64,000 nt of DNA. It comes from Cantharellus purpuraceus (Eukaryota > Basidiomycota > Agaricomycetes > Cantharellales > Hydnaceae). The notes below the pieces were generated by a model that was given only the letters and a program-made list of their open reading frames with translations, did not search any database and had not been told where the DNA came from. The stretch is from the NCBI GenBank assembly GCA_025174535.1, contig JALBUN010000022.1, positions 186,001-250,000 on the forward strand. Reading direction: 5' to 3'. This document shows, one piece after another, positions 1 to 12,400 of the stretch. The translations under genes were made by a program, and so were the position numbers. The stretch's first letter is position 1, and each line of letters starts with the position of its first letter.

Positions 1-960
1 CCGAAGCGCATTTGATTTGATGCGCGTCTCGATTATACTTTCTCGTAAAGTAGCGATGACTAGAGGAAAGGGTCAGAAAACGTCTTCCACCTCCCAAAAC
101 GTCACAAATTTACCATATTTCACACTCGAATGATGGGGTTTGCGACTCGCAGTGTCTCTTGGCTGCACCTCGAGAAGTGAACCGCTTGCCGCTAAGGAGA
201 GAATAAATGAGCCGACATACTCATACCATGCAACTTCACACGCTTACCAGGTACACTCCAAACGGGTGGTTATGATTGGCGCTGGCATGCGGTTGCCAGC
301 TCTGGTTCCACCGCCAGGAGAGCACGAAGGACAGTGACAAGACTCCCTCTGACAATATTGTGCACCGCCCCTGCCATCCAACTGGCTCGTGTGTCCCTCG
401 ACAGCATACGGATCAGGTGAGAAAATTTGGTGATTGGGGTATACGCCCGAGTCATCGGGGCTTTGAGCAAACGATTCGGGGGATAAGGGCGTGGGCGTGT
501 TCGGCACTGCTTGTTGGAGCGAATAGAACGTCTGCTGAGCCATTCAGTCCGACGGAATAACCAAATCAGATGGATTTAGCGAACCTGTGCGTGGTCGTTC
601 ATATCTTGGGGCTGTGAAGCCGATCCGTGACTGAATTGGCCAGTGTTACTATCTTGTAGATAATGTCATTGTAAGTATCAAGAAACTAAAGCTAGCAACG
701 TGAATAAGATATGAACCTTGCCAGCCATTGAGCTCATGCGCACCGCCCATCATATCACCATATCCAGACATTTGGCCATTGTGACTGACCGCGCGACCCG
801 AGTGATAAAAGGACTGACTAGATGTATTTGGCCCTTCCATGATAGGAGTTTGATGATAGCCATTATAGACGGAGGCTGCGGGTGGAGCAAACATGCTGGG
901 ATCGGACATACTTGCAAAAGGAGAGGGAGATGAATCGTATTCCCGCCCTATAAGGGGCAT
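1..960 (-). CDS. C2H2-type zinc-finger protein, partial (runs off the left edge)
   Basis: Five exons join in frame on the minus strand: 960-717, 652-585, 534-248, 191-114 and 59-1, with introns of 50-64 nt. The N-terminal half is rich in Ser, Pro, Gly and Met (starts MPLIGREYDSS) and looks disordered, as in transcription factors. The C-terminal part holds two recognisable fingers: ECTCGKRF then KRH (C-x-C spacing, exon 3/4 junction), and CEICHRYF then H-x3-C (exon 4/5 junction). In both, the second Cys codon is split TG|C or TG|T by an intron. A finger upstream that exists in the paralogue at 4143-5138 has lost its histidines here. Probably a nuclear DNA-binding protein; target unknown. The 3' end is outside the window. 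The start at 960 is the first Met of the open exon and is not certain. Confidence 0.7.
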
Positions 961-3900
961 GGCGGTGACGGCTCGCGATGAGGTAGAACTCCGTTCACGG
1001 TTCCCTATTGGAAACTGTCAAAAGTGTCATGATGCATTGATCGAATATGCAGAACGTACTTGTGTAATGCTCAGACTGGCGAGAGTCAACTGGGAATAGG
1101 TACCTATCCATGGGATGATGCATCTCCAAGTCACGTCGATAGCAGTCGAACTGATCTTATATACCTACTTGTATTGGTGGCACTGGTGTGAGATTGGCTC
1201 CCGCACCAAGTCGAGCTGTGTTTGCCACCCATAAGCCAAAACATTCCAGAGACGCTGGGACAACCGCAATGCTCGGAGAACATGAGTCGGTCTTCCTGCG
1301 CGCTCCTGACAACGTGGCTGCAGATCAGTTGAATCTGAGGACTCGTACGACAATATTAGTGGCTGAGCCATCTGAGTTCAGAGACTGCAGTGCATTGAGT
1401 TCCGCAAAACCGGTGCCGTGCACCGGGAATTGCCAGTCGGTTTCCATGTTGACAATTATTTTGTATTTTTTATTTATTTCTTCATCGATGTGAGTAGTGA
1501 CCCGATGATGCAGGGATGGCTTGTTGTACTGCGATTTGAAGAAAAGAACTTGGAAGTTGTAAGAGCGGAAAGTCTAGCGGCGGAGGTTGACGCCTCCGCT
1601 CCGAAGAACTCCGACCGGCAACATGTATACAAGTTGGAACACAGGTGAGTGTCCGGTGATGCATCATTTGACGTGCCATCATGTGCCCTGCCCAGAATCC
1701 TGGCAAAGTTTCGGCTTCCAAATTTCAGAAGGATGTAGGTCCTGCTGTTCATTGGAATGCCGAAGAATCCATCTTAAGAGCGGCGAAAAACATCTTTGAA
1801 GACGCAAGATCGACCTGTTGTTGTTTTTGACCGCAGCACGGGTACACACACCTCTGTTTTAACCGCTTGTGCGATGCGATGATTGCTGTGGTTTCCTTAA
1901 CACGGACACGTGATGTCCACTGAACGGGAAGACATGTCATCATCGTTCAAAAGACGCCTCTCAGGGCCTGCAACGCATGGATCTCTGATGTGGTAGATCA
2001 CCCGAGGCAGCGTGTTACGTAACTCGCACATACGTGGATTAGGCGTAAATCATAATTTTCCTGGTGCAACTCCTGTCAAAGGTACAGGTCTCGCCATGGA
2101 TTGCCCTTCAGGTATGGAAGCTCCGAGAACAGCCCTTCCCAACATTTGACAAGTCTCGACAGCCAAGTCGTCGGGAAAGCACTTGTATCATCAATGGGAA
2201 TCTCAGACGTCACCGGTCCGTCTTCCAACTGGATCGTCGGACACGCCTAAAAGCCTTGGAAATCCGAAGTATAACCGTTTTCCGCCCTCCCACGAGAGGA
2301 TCAGCGGAGGTATAGAGGGAGAACCTCAAGCGCCCGAGTAGAACCCGTTCCTCTTTACGAGGATCGCCGGACCCATGTGGAAGCGCTTGGCAACTCCGAG
2401 GACTGCCTTTCTACAAGTGTCCAGAGATAGACGGTTGATAAGCAGCGACGAACAAATTATGAATGGGACATGAAACGTGCTCCAAACCATCTTGTTCCTC
2501 TTCATCTCAGATTCAGGACAAAACCCATGAGTTGCCATCAAGTTTCCAAACCAACATATTCAAAACGTGATTCTTAGTGGACATTTTTCAAGGTATAAAG
2601 GCATCTCTAAATGTCATGTACCCTTCTCTGGACATATAAACCATGGGTTTGCAATTCGGGGATTTTCTTTGCGCTGATAATGCTATGCAACACCACGCAA
2701 ACAACCTGAAGGATGCTGTCCAGGTCGATGAGCGCCGACGGTCTCCCAGCCACCTGATTTTCGTCATCTATAAGGACCTCAAGCGATGAGCCGATCTATT
2801 CATCATCCATCAGATTGGCCCGTGAGTTAATCCATGCATCAGATGGCTCATGGGCTGATCTATTTTCATCAAATGGCTCACGAGCGATGAGGACAGCGTT
2901 CAGTGTTCATTTGTATCCAATGGCGACAACAAAAGGAACTTCGTGTATTGTCGTTTCGATACTATCGACATCGCCACCCCCTCGTCGTAGTGGCGGAAAT
3001 ATATAGCATCTCGTGCCAGAGCAATCTCGGATGTTGAAGGTTAGGGCTCATTGGATGTTACGAGCGTCGGGGTGGATTCACAATGAATAAAGTTCGCTGG
3101 TGCAGGTTGGGGAAAGCGATAAGCCTTTACAAACTACTGGGTGTTGAAACCAGAAGCTTCAACTTGGACGTAGAATTATTCTCGTTACGCAGATGCTCTC
3201 TCCGACATCGTGCACCTCATCTACACAGTGTCCATGGACGTGGCAGAGTTCTCGTTTACATCAATGATGTGGTGTCTAGTCAATGCGGTGCTACACTGGA
3301 GACGGCTGTCCAGAACCATGAGCGCCGATGGCACGCGTCATTGCGACCTGACTGGCGCACCATGAGGGCAAGGACGTCATGCTACGAACTGATCCCGTCA
3401 CCTAGTCATTATTTGGCTAGCGGACGACGCTAAAAGCGATCCATGCCCATCTGTATCAAATGGAGACAGCAAATAGAACTGCTTGTGTAGTCCCGTGTCG
3501 ACTCTGAGTCTTTACACATCGTCACCCTCGCATCATGGTGAAATAGAATCTCATGCTCGCGACGTTGAGGGGTCAGGGGCTCATATTGGATATCAAAGAT
3601 ATGATGAACGATGGTGCTCCAAGTTGTGGGAAGTGATCAGCCGCTACATGCCAGCGCTGGTGACACTAGAAGATACAAGAAGATTCGACTCTGAGATAAA
3701 AACCTGATAACAAGAATACCCTGATAATAATTAGCTCGACGCTACAAAAGTGGACATAGTATAGGATCATGTGAGAAGTGAACAGCCGCCGCAGCTGCGC
3801 TGGAGAAACCAGAAGATGCAGGAAGATTCGACTCAGAGATGGGATTTCATCACACAAAATTCCCAATAATTATTGGCCTAACCTTGTCCAAGAGTACACA

Positions 3901-4142
3901 GTGCACGGTTTTAATGCATGAAGGGTGTGGGAATGAAAAGGAGAAATGATACAGTTAAGTAGTGATGTTCATAGATACCTATTCAATATATAAGGGCAAG
4001 ACGGGATACTGGGTTTTAGATAAAAATATATGCAAAGCATGAAATAGAAGGTACAGCCGGTGTTTCCGGGGATGGTATTGACTTGGAGATAGACCGATCA
4101 AAAGAGATTCCAGGATGGATACGCTCGAGACAACAAAAGGGT
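961..4142. other. Gene-poor stretch
   Basis: I see no gene that I can support. Short open frames on both strands are not conserved between the repeated parts and have no recognisable domain. It holds diverged direct repeats (2690-3880, listed separately) and the upstream region of the zinc-finger gene ending at 960. Confidence 0.5.
2690..3880. repeat. Diverged direct repeats
   Basis: The block 2700-3060 (CTGTCCAGG, GAGCGCCGA, then TATCCAATGG, then ATAGCATCTCGTG) recurs in the same order, much diverged, at 3300-3600 (CTGTCCAGA, GAGCGCCGA, TATCAAATGG, ATAGAATCTCATG). A smaller pair lies at 3600-3740 and 3770-3880, sharing AGAAGAT, AGGAAGATTCGACTC and a CAATAATTATT-like tail. No coding potential or LTR structure is evident. 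Confidence 0.45.
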
Positions 4143-5138
4143 TCATGGTAGCGCGTGCAAGGTACATTGTTTTTCATGGAGGTTGCGATTGTATTTCCTC
4201 GTGAAGTATCGATGACTGTCCAACAAGAATGAGACCCTGTTAGATCATGGGGAAACAGTAGCAGGACATACCACACAGCACACGAGAATGAGGCAATATG
4301 CGAGTCGATATGTCTCTTGACTGCACTTCTAGTAGTGAACTGCTTGCCACTGTATCCCGCCGCAACGTCGAGGAACGAGTCAGCGATTCATTCGTCACCA
4401 TTGAACCCTCACATACCAAGTACACTCAAAGAGCTTCACCTTCAAATGCGTCAACACATGAATACGCGCCCTCACCCTGCGCCCAAAAGGCTCCTTGCAA
4501 CAACTCTCCCAGAGACACTTGTATACCCGCTTGCCGTTGATCTTGGAGCAGCGCAGCCACTTGTCTGCCGACCTGAGCTCGTTTGAGATGTATCGGTAGT
4601 CGTGGCCTGGTAATGAGTTGGTGGGTTGGTTGGGAGAAGATTCAGGCGAAGAGGACATCATGTCGAGGTGCTGGAGAACGATGACGTGTTATTATATTGA
4701 AAGAAAGTGATGAAAGCTTGGTTTACCTCCACCGTTCCTTCCATATCCTGAGCCAGCAGTTGAGTTTCATAATCATAAAAGGTGGTGGATATATCTTTGA
4801 GAAGAAAGCTGGTAGGTAAGCATAAAAGGCACCGTAGGGAAAGTAAGTACGACGATACCTGTGGCATGCGATGAGCTTGACGCGTCCAGATATGGCGAAA
4901 GGCTGCCATAGGCTCGCAGCGGCTGTGGGGAATAGTATTCACTGCACACAATCAACACCACGTGGTAAATTAATTCAATTTCATCGGCAGAAGCCAGGTG
5001 AAAGCCATACGGTGCCACGGCTGTGTATACGCCAATGTCCATGATGCTCTCGTATGGGAAGGGGAGTGCCAACTGAGTGGTGTAGTCCACGACTGTGGTC
5101 GCGTGTGCTGGTGATTGTGGGGGTGGTGGCGGATTCAT
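4143..5138 (-). CDS. C2H2-type zinc-finger protein (paralogue of the gene at 1-960)
   Basis: Minus-strand exons that join well: 4808-4727, 4670-4417, 4349-4272, 4215-4143, with introns of about 55-67 nt. The 5' exon(s), up to a possible Met at 5138 (MNPPPPPQSP), are uncertain because no single splice choice keeps the frame. Three fingers are visible. Finger 1 is CLWESC followed by H-x3-H. Finger 2 is CTCGKQF then KRH-x4-H. Finger 3 is C-x2-CHRYF then H-x3-C, just before the stop. The last three exon boundaries fall at the same codons as in the gene at 1-960, and exon 4349-4272 is also exactly 78 nt. Probably a nuclear DNA-binding protein. The two genes are tandem paralogues about 4.1 kb apart. 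Confidence 0.65.
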
Positions 5139-7600
5139 GTCGATGCTCACTGTTGGACAAGGGCTTTTAGACTCGGGCAGAGATTCGTAAAATATGTTTG
5201 AATAGCAGCGCACAAAAATACCTACTAAGATGCCAGTCCTCATCGATATATCCGTCCATACGTGAACCGCTCTCGTATGGGATGCGTTGAAAAACCAAGC
5301 CACCCATGCTAGCTTATATATACCATTAAAACCGACCCGCGGCCACAACTCAGCTGTGCCAACTTGGGAAGCTCAGCCAGCCAAAGGTCCTGCACTGAAA
5401 GGCGATGACACGTGTTACAGCAATCGTGTTCGCTTATCCCCCTTGGCTGCTTTCCAACGAGCGGCAAGATGGCACTCCGTTGACTCGTTGACGTGGTTTC
5501 GGACGCCCCAAGCCAGGGTTTTGTCTCATCATCTACACTCCTCGACGAGCTTATCGAGGATGACCCCGTCCAATATAGTAGAAAACTCGGAGAGGGATTT
5601 AGCTTGGTATCGCTATGAAGCGCCCTAAGTCTGGCTAGCGCTGCTTGCAATGGAACAAACACAGCCACGCTTTTCCAGGATTCAAATTGGACATGTGCCG
5701 AACAAGCAATATTGCTTTATTAATAAAGTACAGCCTCTACGAAGACAGCTTTCACAAATGTCGCTATAAATCCCGAGTTACCCATTGTTGGGACATTTGT
5801 CTCAAAATTAACATGGCTGGCCAAGTTTGAAAGTGGTCCGCGAGATCTTGCACTGCAGGTAGTGTTCCAACAGTACTGATTGAAGAAGTCGACTGAGCTG
5901 CCAACTGATATCTGTAGTGGGCTAACGTCCATCAGTATGCACTATAGGAGTGCTGTGATTATGCAACCATCTTGGCATAGCAATTCAAATACCAAATCCA
6001 AGATACGGTATAGAATAAATCAAAAGACGTTGGTGGTCGTGTCCGAATCACTCTGTGGATAATTGCTACTTGTTCATGTCCGTGTGTCAGTTCCTTGCGA
6101 TGACCACCCATTTAGCGTGTCTTGAAACTCGTTCGGGTGACTCGGATTCACCCTGACACGCGCGGCACGCTCTTGAGTACCTACCTCCATGCATGCCCTT
6201 GTCCTTTTGTAACAGAAATCTGATCGATTGTCACTTCCTGATGCCGCTGGGGTTGTATTCCTCTGTAACACGACACAATGGCTTCAACCTGTGACCCTTA
6301 TAGATGCATCAAAACGCTTCTCGGGCCGACACATTTTCCTTCCGCCCAACTGCAGGGATCCAGCGGCGTCGACGAGATTCAGCGCCCGGCCTATTCAGCA
6401 AGTCCCGTGGCTCTGATCCGAAACCTGTAAACGCCCCAGGGCCCACTCATCTCACCTTTCCCCCAGATTATAGTATTCACTTTGTGATATCATACGATTC
6501 GGACGTACGGCGCGTGCGTTCGAAAGTCTATTGAGTCCAAAGGTGATGCAGGGCGCCCGTGATGTGCGTCCCCCGGTCCAAGGGTTGATAGGATCAATTG
6601 TGTTCTCACTCTGGAGCACGGAGATAGGGATACTTTGCAAAGCTGGCTCTGACATACGACAAATGAGCTCCTGAATCTCCCTGTGCAGGGATGAGTTATG
6701 GTGTGGCGTCGCAATATCACAATTTTATATCACCCGATGCCGCAGTGGCCGGCGCTGTGTCAGTATAATACCCACCTCCAGGTTTTAATGTTTTGTCTAC
6801 ACTTGCCATCATCATGACTTAGTCATCGTGTGCAACAGGATGTCGAACAGAAGGTCTGATTCAGAGTGGCAATGTATGGCGAGCCTCTGACGGAACAGCA
6901 GCATAACACAGATTGGCCTACCATTGTTTCTGTCGTATGTTTCTGAATCATCAAAGGTAAGTGCTATGGATAGAACATATCCCATTCAAAAGGCCACCAT
7001 CATCAGTGCTTCTTGATTACGTTTCACTCGGCCATCAGAAGAAGACTCCATAGGAATCGCCCATCAAATCTTATTGTCTTCCGCTACTGTGCTCTTTGAT
7101 ATATGGGTGTTCGGCATGGGCCACGCCGGCCACAGATGTCTCAGTTGAGGCCACGGCGTCTGCCCGGAGTGAAGCATGGCTCATCCTATTTCTTCTCTGT
7201 GCTCACGGCTAGATAAAACTTCCCATATAGAGCCATAGCTTCTGACTTCAGATGCACCAGGAGCCAAGCCAAGTCAGCACTCGGTCGATTCGGATACCTG
7301 TGGTGAATCCGGGGGTGAAGTCTTGCCCTTTGAGTTCTGTGACACTTTCTGCGTGGGATATAGATAAATGTCAATCACGATAGTAATGAGGAACCACTTG
7401 AATTAGGACGCCCAGAGCAGCCTGAGCGGTTAATAGCGTTTCACCAGAGATAGCAACAAGCGCCTGTTACAATCATCCCCCAATGAAACTAATGAGACCA
7501 CCCTCATCCACGCCCAACCACGCTGAACTGAAAGACTAGGCTATTGCAAGTAGTGTTACTCTTCTTGATAAGTGATACACTTACTCTTGAGCTTTAGACA
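5139..7600. other. Gene-poor stretch
   Basis: Several frames of 60-110 codons occur on both strands, but none shows a domain, paralogue or consistent splice structure. I see no supportable gene here. Confidence 0.45.
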
Positions 7601-8532
7601 ACAGAAACGTCCATCTAAGCGCGGTCAGACTCATGTTCACCGCTCCATGGAGATACCTGTTGACTCGGGTTGTGCAAGTCACCTTATCGCCCATGGGATT
7701 TTGTGACGTTTCTGCTTCAAATATAAGCAAGCAAATCACGATATTTAGATGACAGGTGAGGAACGACTGTTGGATATAGCCCACGCCTAGCAATTATTAA
7801 TTATTAATTAGCGCTTTAGCGCTTGAGCAATCCAACAGCCAAAAGACCATCAGACAACATCTGGCGCCTCCGAGTCATGTTCCAACAAAGCCAGTGCCGC
7901 CGCCGCCGCTCCCAACTAGGTTGGACTCACATAGCAGGTGTGTGCAAGTAGGTGGTATCGCTCTTCTTGAGAGGTAACGCGGCTTGAGCTTTTAGATAAC
8001 AGAAAGGTTTGGCAAACTTGAATGCCGCTGTGATAGCAAGACACGCTTGGGAGTAGCTGGGGCTTTAGGTAGCAGAGGCATCCGGAAAGGGGAACTTGAG
8101 GGTAACGCTGAACTGAGATAGCAGGTGTTTGTCGCTCTTCTTGAGAGCAAGGGCAGCCAAAGCCCTGGACAACAGAAGCGGTGGGCCAAGGAGAGTATTG
8201 TGGTAGCAAGTGTGGTCATGGTGAGATAAAGGATGTGGAGGTGGTCAAAGAAAGCAGTGGCAACAATGGTTGCGGAAGACAATACGAGTGGCTCCCCTTC
8301 AAGTCCACCACTCCACCTTCAGTTGCAACGCCGCCAATCGACGACTCATATAATAGTGGCCGAGCGGGCCCTCTTTACACCCTCTCTCACTTCTTCTGAA
8401 AATCATCTCTCCAAAATTTCCTTGAATTTTTTTCAAGTTAAAGTGAGTATAAGCACATACACTCCGCAAGCACGCGCTGTATATGCTGATGGTGGGTGGT
8501 CTCTAGGATACCCGTGGCTATTAATCAGGGTC

Positions 8533-9528
8533 ATGGTGTCCTGCGACGAGACATGTTTTCCGCCTGAAAGCGTGCTGTGCCAGCATGGAGAAGACTCGCA
8601 CAGCTTTTGCAGACGGTGCAGCGAGGATTTTACGACGGAGGAAGACTTGAAGAAGCATTATGTCCAGAGTATGAGGCACCACTATTGTCAACTGTGCAAT
8701 CAGGATTTCGACTCGGGTTCCAGCTTAAAGGAGCATTACGTCCAGAGTAGGAGGCACCACTATTGTCAACTGTGCGATCAGGATTTCGACTCGGGTTCCA
8801 GCCTGGTGGAGCATAACAATGATGAACACTGGCTCTGCAAGTCTTGTGACATTGTGCGCATTTTACAAATATACACGAGTGGCTACATAAACTGAAAACA
8901 TGGGGTGCAGCTATTCAACTCCGAACCGGTACTACACCAACACTACAGTAGCGAACATTCGTACTGCACTCCTTGCCGCCGCGTATTCAATAACGGAAAT
9001 AACCTCAAAGCGCATCTCAACTCCTCCGTGCACAAGCCCAAGAACGTGCGCTGCCCGGGGGCCAACTGCAGGCGCGCCTTTGTCTCCTGGTCCGCGCTCG
9101 TCCTGCACTTTGAGGTGGGTGCCTGTCCATCGGGCCTCACGTGCGACAAGCTCAACCGCATGGTCGTACGCATGGGCCGCAACAAGGACATCAAACCCGC
9201 GCACCTCATCAGCGGACTGGGTGGGAACGCCCCGGCGCCCGTCACCACGTCCGGCGCCACCCAATCCTGGAACGGATGCAAGCACGAGTGCTCCCTCTGC
9301 CACAACACATTCAGCTCGCTCCATGCGCTCCATGCACACCTGCGGAGTCCGCACCACAAGAAGAAGATTTATATGTGTCCCAACCATAAGACGTGTGACT
9401 TGAAGTTTTCTGTGCTCAGTGCGTTGACACAGCATTTGGAGAGCGGCAAGTGTGGTACGAACGGGTCCGAGTACATGCGGTCTGTCATTGATTCGCTGTC
9501 CTTGGACATGAGCAAGGTCACGCTGTGA
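8533..9528 (+). CDS. Multi-finger C2H2 zinc-finger protein (unit 1 copy)
   Basis: Two exons, 8533-8853 and 8911-9528, joined in phase 0 by a 57-nt intron (GTGCGC...GTGCAG), give 312 aa. The start (ATGGTGTCCTGC) matches the paralogue's start at 11455. Fingers in order: a degenerate first finger (CDETC), CRRC-x12-H, two near-identical CQLC fingers of 26 aa each, CKSC (completed across the intron), CTPC, a longer CPGANC unit followed by ACPSGLT and LNRMVVRM, CSLC, and a final CPNHKTC...H-x4-C. The CPSGLT segment is typical of basidiomycete C2H2 proteins of this kind. Probably nuclear and nucleic-acid binding; function unknown. Compared with its neighbour it has one extra finger, made by a 78-bp duplication at 8656-8811. 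Confidence 0.85.
8656..8811 (+). repeat. 78-bp tandem duplication adding one zinc finger
   Basis: The unit starting at 8656 (CATTATGTCCAGAG) repeats at 8734 (CATTACGTCCAGAG), an offset of 78 bp, or 26 codons. The two copies differ at only a handful of bases. The paralogue at 11455 has a single copy. Confidence 0.9.
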
Positions 9529-10611
9529 TTGCTAGATGCTGCTGCTCAAATGCTCCCGGTACCCGTTGAGATTGGGTGCCGGCCGCATCTTCATAAAAAT
9601 CGGCGTCTCTCGGATTGATCTGTAAACAAACATAATACACATGCAATACATATGTCCGTTTATCTATAATTCGGTGCCTTGTGCTTGATTGAGATCCCAC
9701 GCGCGGTCGCGCGGCCGGTCATCTGCACCACTGTGCAGCCTACTCTCACGGTGGTAAAAAAATCGGTGAATCGACATGGTACAAGCACACACGGTATAGC
9801 CCCAGCAGAGATCTCCTGCAGCCTGACTATGGGGGAGGGGGCAGTAGACCCACAAGATGTGGAGTTAGAGGCCTGGTATGACTTTGACTATCCAACACTC
9901 ACTATTGACTCACTTTTCTACTTTGATTTGAAACAGATTGACGATTGTGATGACAATAGCCATGAGGGTCTTTCTCTCTTTCTTCTATTGTAATTTACAT
10001 TCATTGAATAAATAATCGGTGAAAATGTGTTTGATGAGAGCTTGTACGATAAGCAATTTTTGGACGCAACCTCGCACCAAGGTGCCGAGGATGTTGGCAT
10101 GCAGTCAGATCTACACTAATTCGGAGCCTGCGGGTTTGGGGACACTTGAAGTTCTGCTGAACGTATTGGAGTCTGAATAACAAAGTCTCAATTCGTATAA
10201 TATGGATACGACTGAGGATGTGTGAACAACCACAGACGTGTTATATATCTGCGGCAGTGTAATTTTAAGTATAGAAGCGTGTCATGGTAACGCTTGAAAT
10301 AGGGCAGGAATGGACATGACACGTCGTGGTGTGTCGTTGATGTGCGTATACTCCACGTATGTGGATGCGCTCCACGTTCCAATAGAACGAAGGCACATGA
10401 CGTGGCGGTCCCTGTAGTGGACGAACGTATACGTGCGCAAGACTTTATTAAAGCCGTGGAAAATGCCTGTCTTGGGAGACCTCAGCGCCGATCTCGTGAC
10501 TTGAATACTCCCCCACAACAAATTCTGACGATCGATGATCCAAGCGAGCTGTACGCTCTTAAGCAATATCTGGCGGCACAAGATGCCTCACAGCACGTCT
10601 ATACGTCGTTT
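9529..10611. other. Intergenic spacer between duplicated units
   Basis: No gene that I can support. An open frame on the plus strand (10342-10686) contains a stretch that reads plausibly as protein (FIKAVENACLG, then LTIDDPSELYALKQYL), but it has no recognised domain and runs into the duplicated segment. Confidence 0.4.
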
Positions 10612-12400
10612 CGTAACAGAAACGTCCATCTAAGCGCGGTCAGACTCATGTCCCAAGGCGACCGCTCGATGGAGACATCTGTTTAATCGGGCTGTGCAAG
10701 TCACCTTATCGTCCATGAACGACTTTTGGATAGCCCGCGCCTAGTAATTAGCGCCTTAGCGCTTAGGAACAGTCCAACAGGACCACCAGACGGCGTCAGG
10801 CGCCTCCGAGTCATGTTACAACCACCTCAACAAAGCCTGCGTCGCCGCCGCTCCCAACTATATTAGAATCACATTGCCGATTGTTTGCAAGTAGGTGGAA
10901 TCACTCTTCTTTGAGAGGTGACGCGGCTTGAGCTTTGAGATAACAGAAAATTTGGCCAAGGCAAACTTGAATGCTGCTGTGATAGCACACTTGGGAGTGG
11001 CTGGGGCTTTAGACAGCAGAGGGTGAACTTGAGGGTGGCCCTGAACTGGAATAGCAGACATTTGTCGCTCTTCTTGAGAGGGAAGGCAGCCAAAGGCCTG
11101 GGCCAAGGAGAGTATTGTGGCAGCGGTGAGACAAGGAATATGGAGGTGGTCGGAGAAAATGGTGGCAACAGCGAACAACGAGGGTTGTGGAAGACAACGG
11201 GAGTGTCTCCCCTGCAAGGCCACCGTCGGCTCCGTGCTCAATTGCAACTCCGCCAATTGAGTCGATTTGTCTCTCATATAAACGGTGGCCGAATGCCCCA
11301 TCTTTTACCCCGTCTCTCACTTCCCCTGACCATTACCCCGCCAAATTCTTTTTTTTCAAGTTAACGCGGTCGTTGTAAGTATATATATATAGCATGCACT
11401 GTATATGCTGATGATGGGTGGCCTCTAGGATACCCGTGACTCCTAATTACGGCCATGGCGTACTGCGACCGCTGCGAAAGATATTTTCCGCACGAAAGGG
11501 CGCTGTGGCAGCACGAAGAAAACTCGTACAGTCATAACGTCTGCAGGCGGTGCAACAAGGATTTCACGACGTGGACAAGCTTGAAGGAGCATTTCGTCCA
11601 GAGTAGGAGGCACCACTATTGTCAACTGTGCAGTGAGCACTTCGACTCGGCTTCCGACCTGGAGGAGCACAACGATGATGATCATTATACCTGCTATTCC
11701 TGTGGCATTGTGCGTATTTTCCACTTTTACAAATAGCTACATGAACTAAATACATGGGGTGCAGATATTCAGCTCCGAATCGGGACTGCACGAACACAAC
11801 CGCCAAAAACACTGGTACTGCGTTTCCTGCCGCCGCGTATTCAAGAACGAAAACGACCTCAACGCGCACCTCAACTCCTCCGTGCACAAGCCCAAGAGCG
11901 TGCGCTGCCCGGGGGCCAACTGCGGGCGCGCCTTTGTCTCCTGGTCCGCGCTCGTCCTGCACTTTGAGGCGGGCACCTGCCCCTCGGGCCTCACGCGCGA
12001 CGAGCTCAACCGCATGGTCGTACGCATGGACCGCAACAACGTCGTCACCAACCCCGCGCGTCTCATCGGCGGACCCGGCGGGTACTCCCCGGCGCCCGTC
12101 ACGACGTCCTGGGCCACCGAGCGCTCCTGGAACGGAGACGCCTACGAGTGCTTCCTCTGCCACAACACGTTCCGCACGCTCCGTGCGCTCAATTCCCACC
12201 TGCAGAGCCCGCGCCACCAGGAGAAGATTTATAGGTGTCCCAACCGTCAGGGGTGTGGCTTGGAGTTTCGTGTGCTCAGTTCCCTGACGCAGCATGTGGA
12301 GAGCGGCAAGTGTGGTGTGAACAGGTTCAAGGAGTTCCAGTCTGTCATTGATTCGCTGTCCTCAGGCGTGAGGAGGATCGGGCTCTGATTGCTATCGGGA
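10612..12400 (+). repeat. Tandem segmental duplication, unit 2
   Basis: Second copy of the segment at 7601-9540, holding the zinc-finger gene 11455-12388 and a matching leader. The leader shares short runs such as CTTCTTGAGAG and GTATATGCTGATG with unit 1. Confidence 0.75.
11455..12388 (+). CDS. Multi-finger C2H2 zinc-finger protein (unit 2 copy)
   Basis: Exons 11455-11709 and 11765-12388 join in phase 0 across a 55-nt intron to give 292 aa. The start has a good context (GGCCATGGCG). Fingers: CDRC...H (intact, unlike the copy at 8533), CRRC...H, CQLC...H, CYSC...H-x4-H interrupted by the intron, CVSC...H-x4-H, the CPGANC unit followed by CPSGLT and LNRMVVRM, CFLC...H, and a terminal C-x5-C finger. 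The second exon is strongly GC-rich at third positions. Probably a nuclear nucleic-acid-binding protein; target unknown. It appears intact and is likely the less altered of the tandem pair. Confidence 0.87.

Larger units (their letters stand above)
7601..9540 (+). repeat. Tandem segmental duplication, unit 1
   Basis: This stretch is paralogous, in the same order and orientation, to 10612-12400. It starts with a shared CAGAAACGTCCATCTAAGCG (7604 and 10618). It continues through a shared TTAGCGCTT region and a shared GCCTCCGAGTCATGTT. The upstream leader follows, then the zinc-finger gene. The repeat period is about 3.0 kb. Confidence 0.75.

Noticed and set aside
11564..12295. 243-codon minus-strand ORF
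   Set aside because: Antisense to the second exon of the zinc-finger gene at 11455; the same shadow appears opposite its paralogue at 8932-9435.
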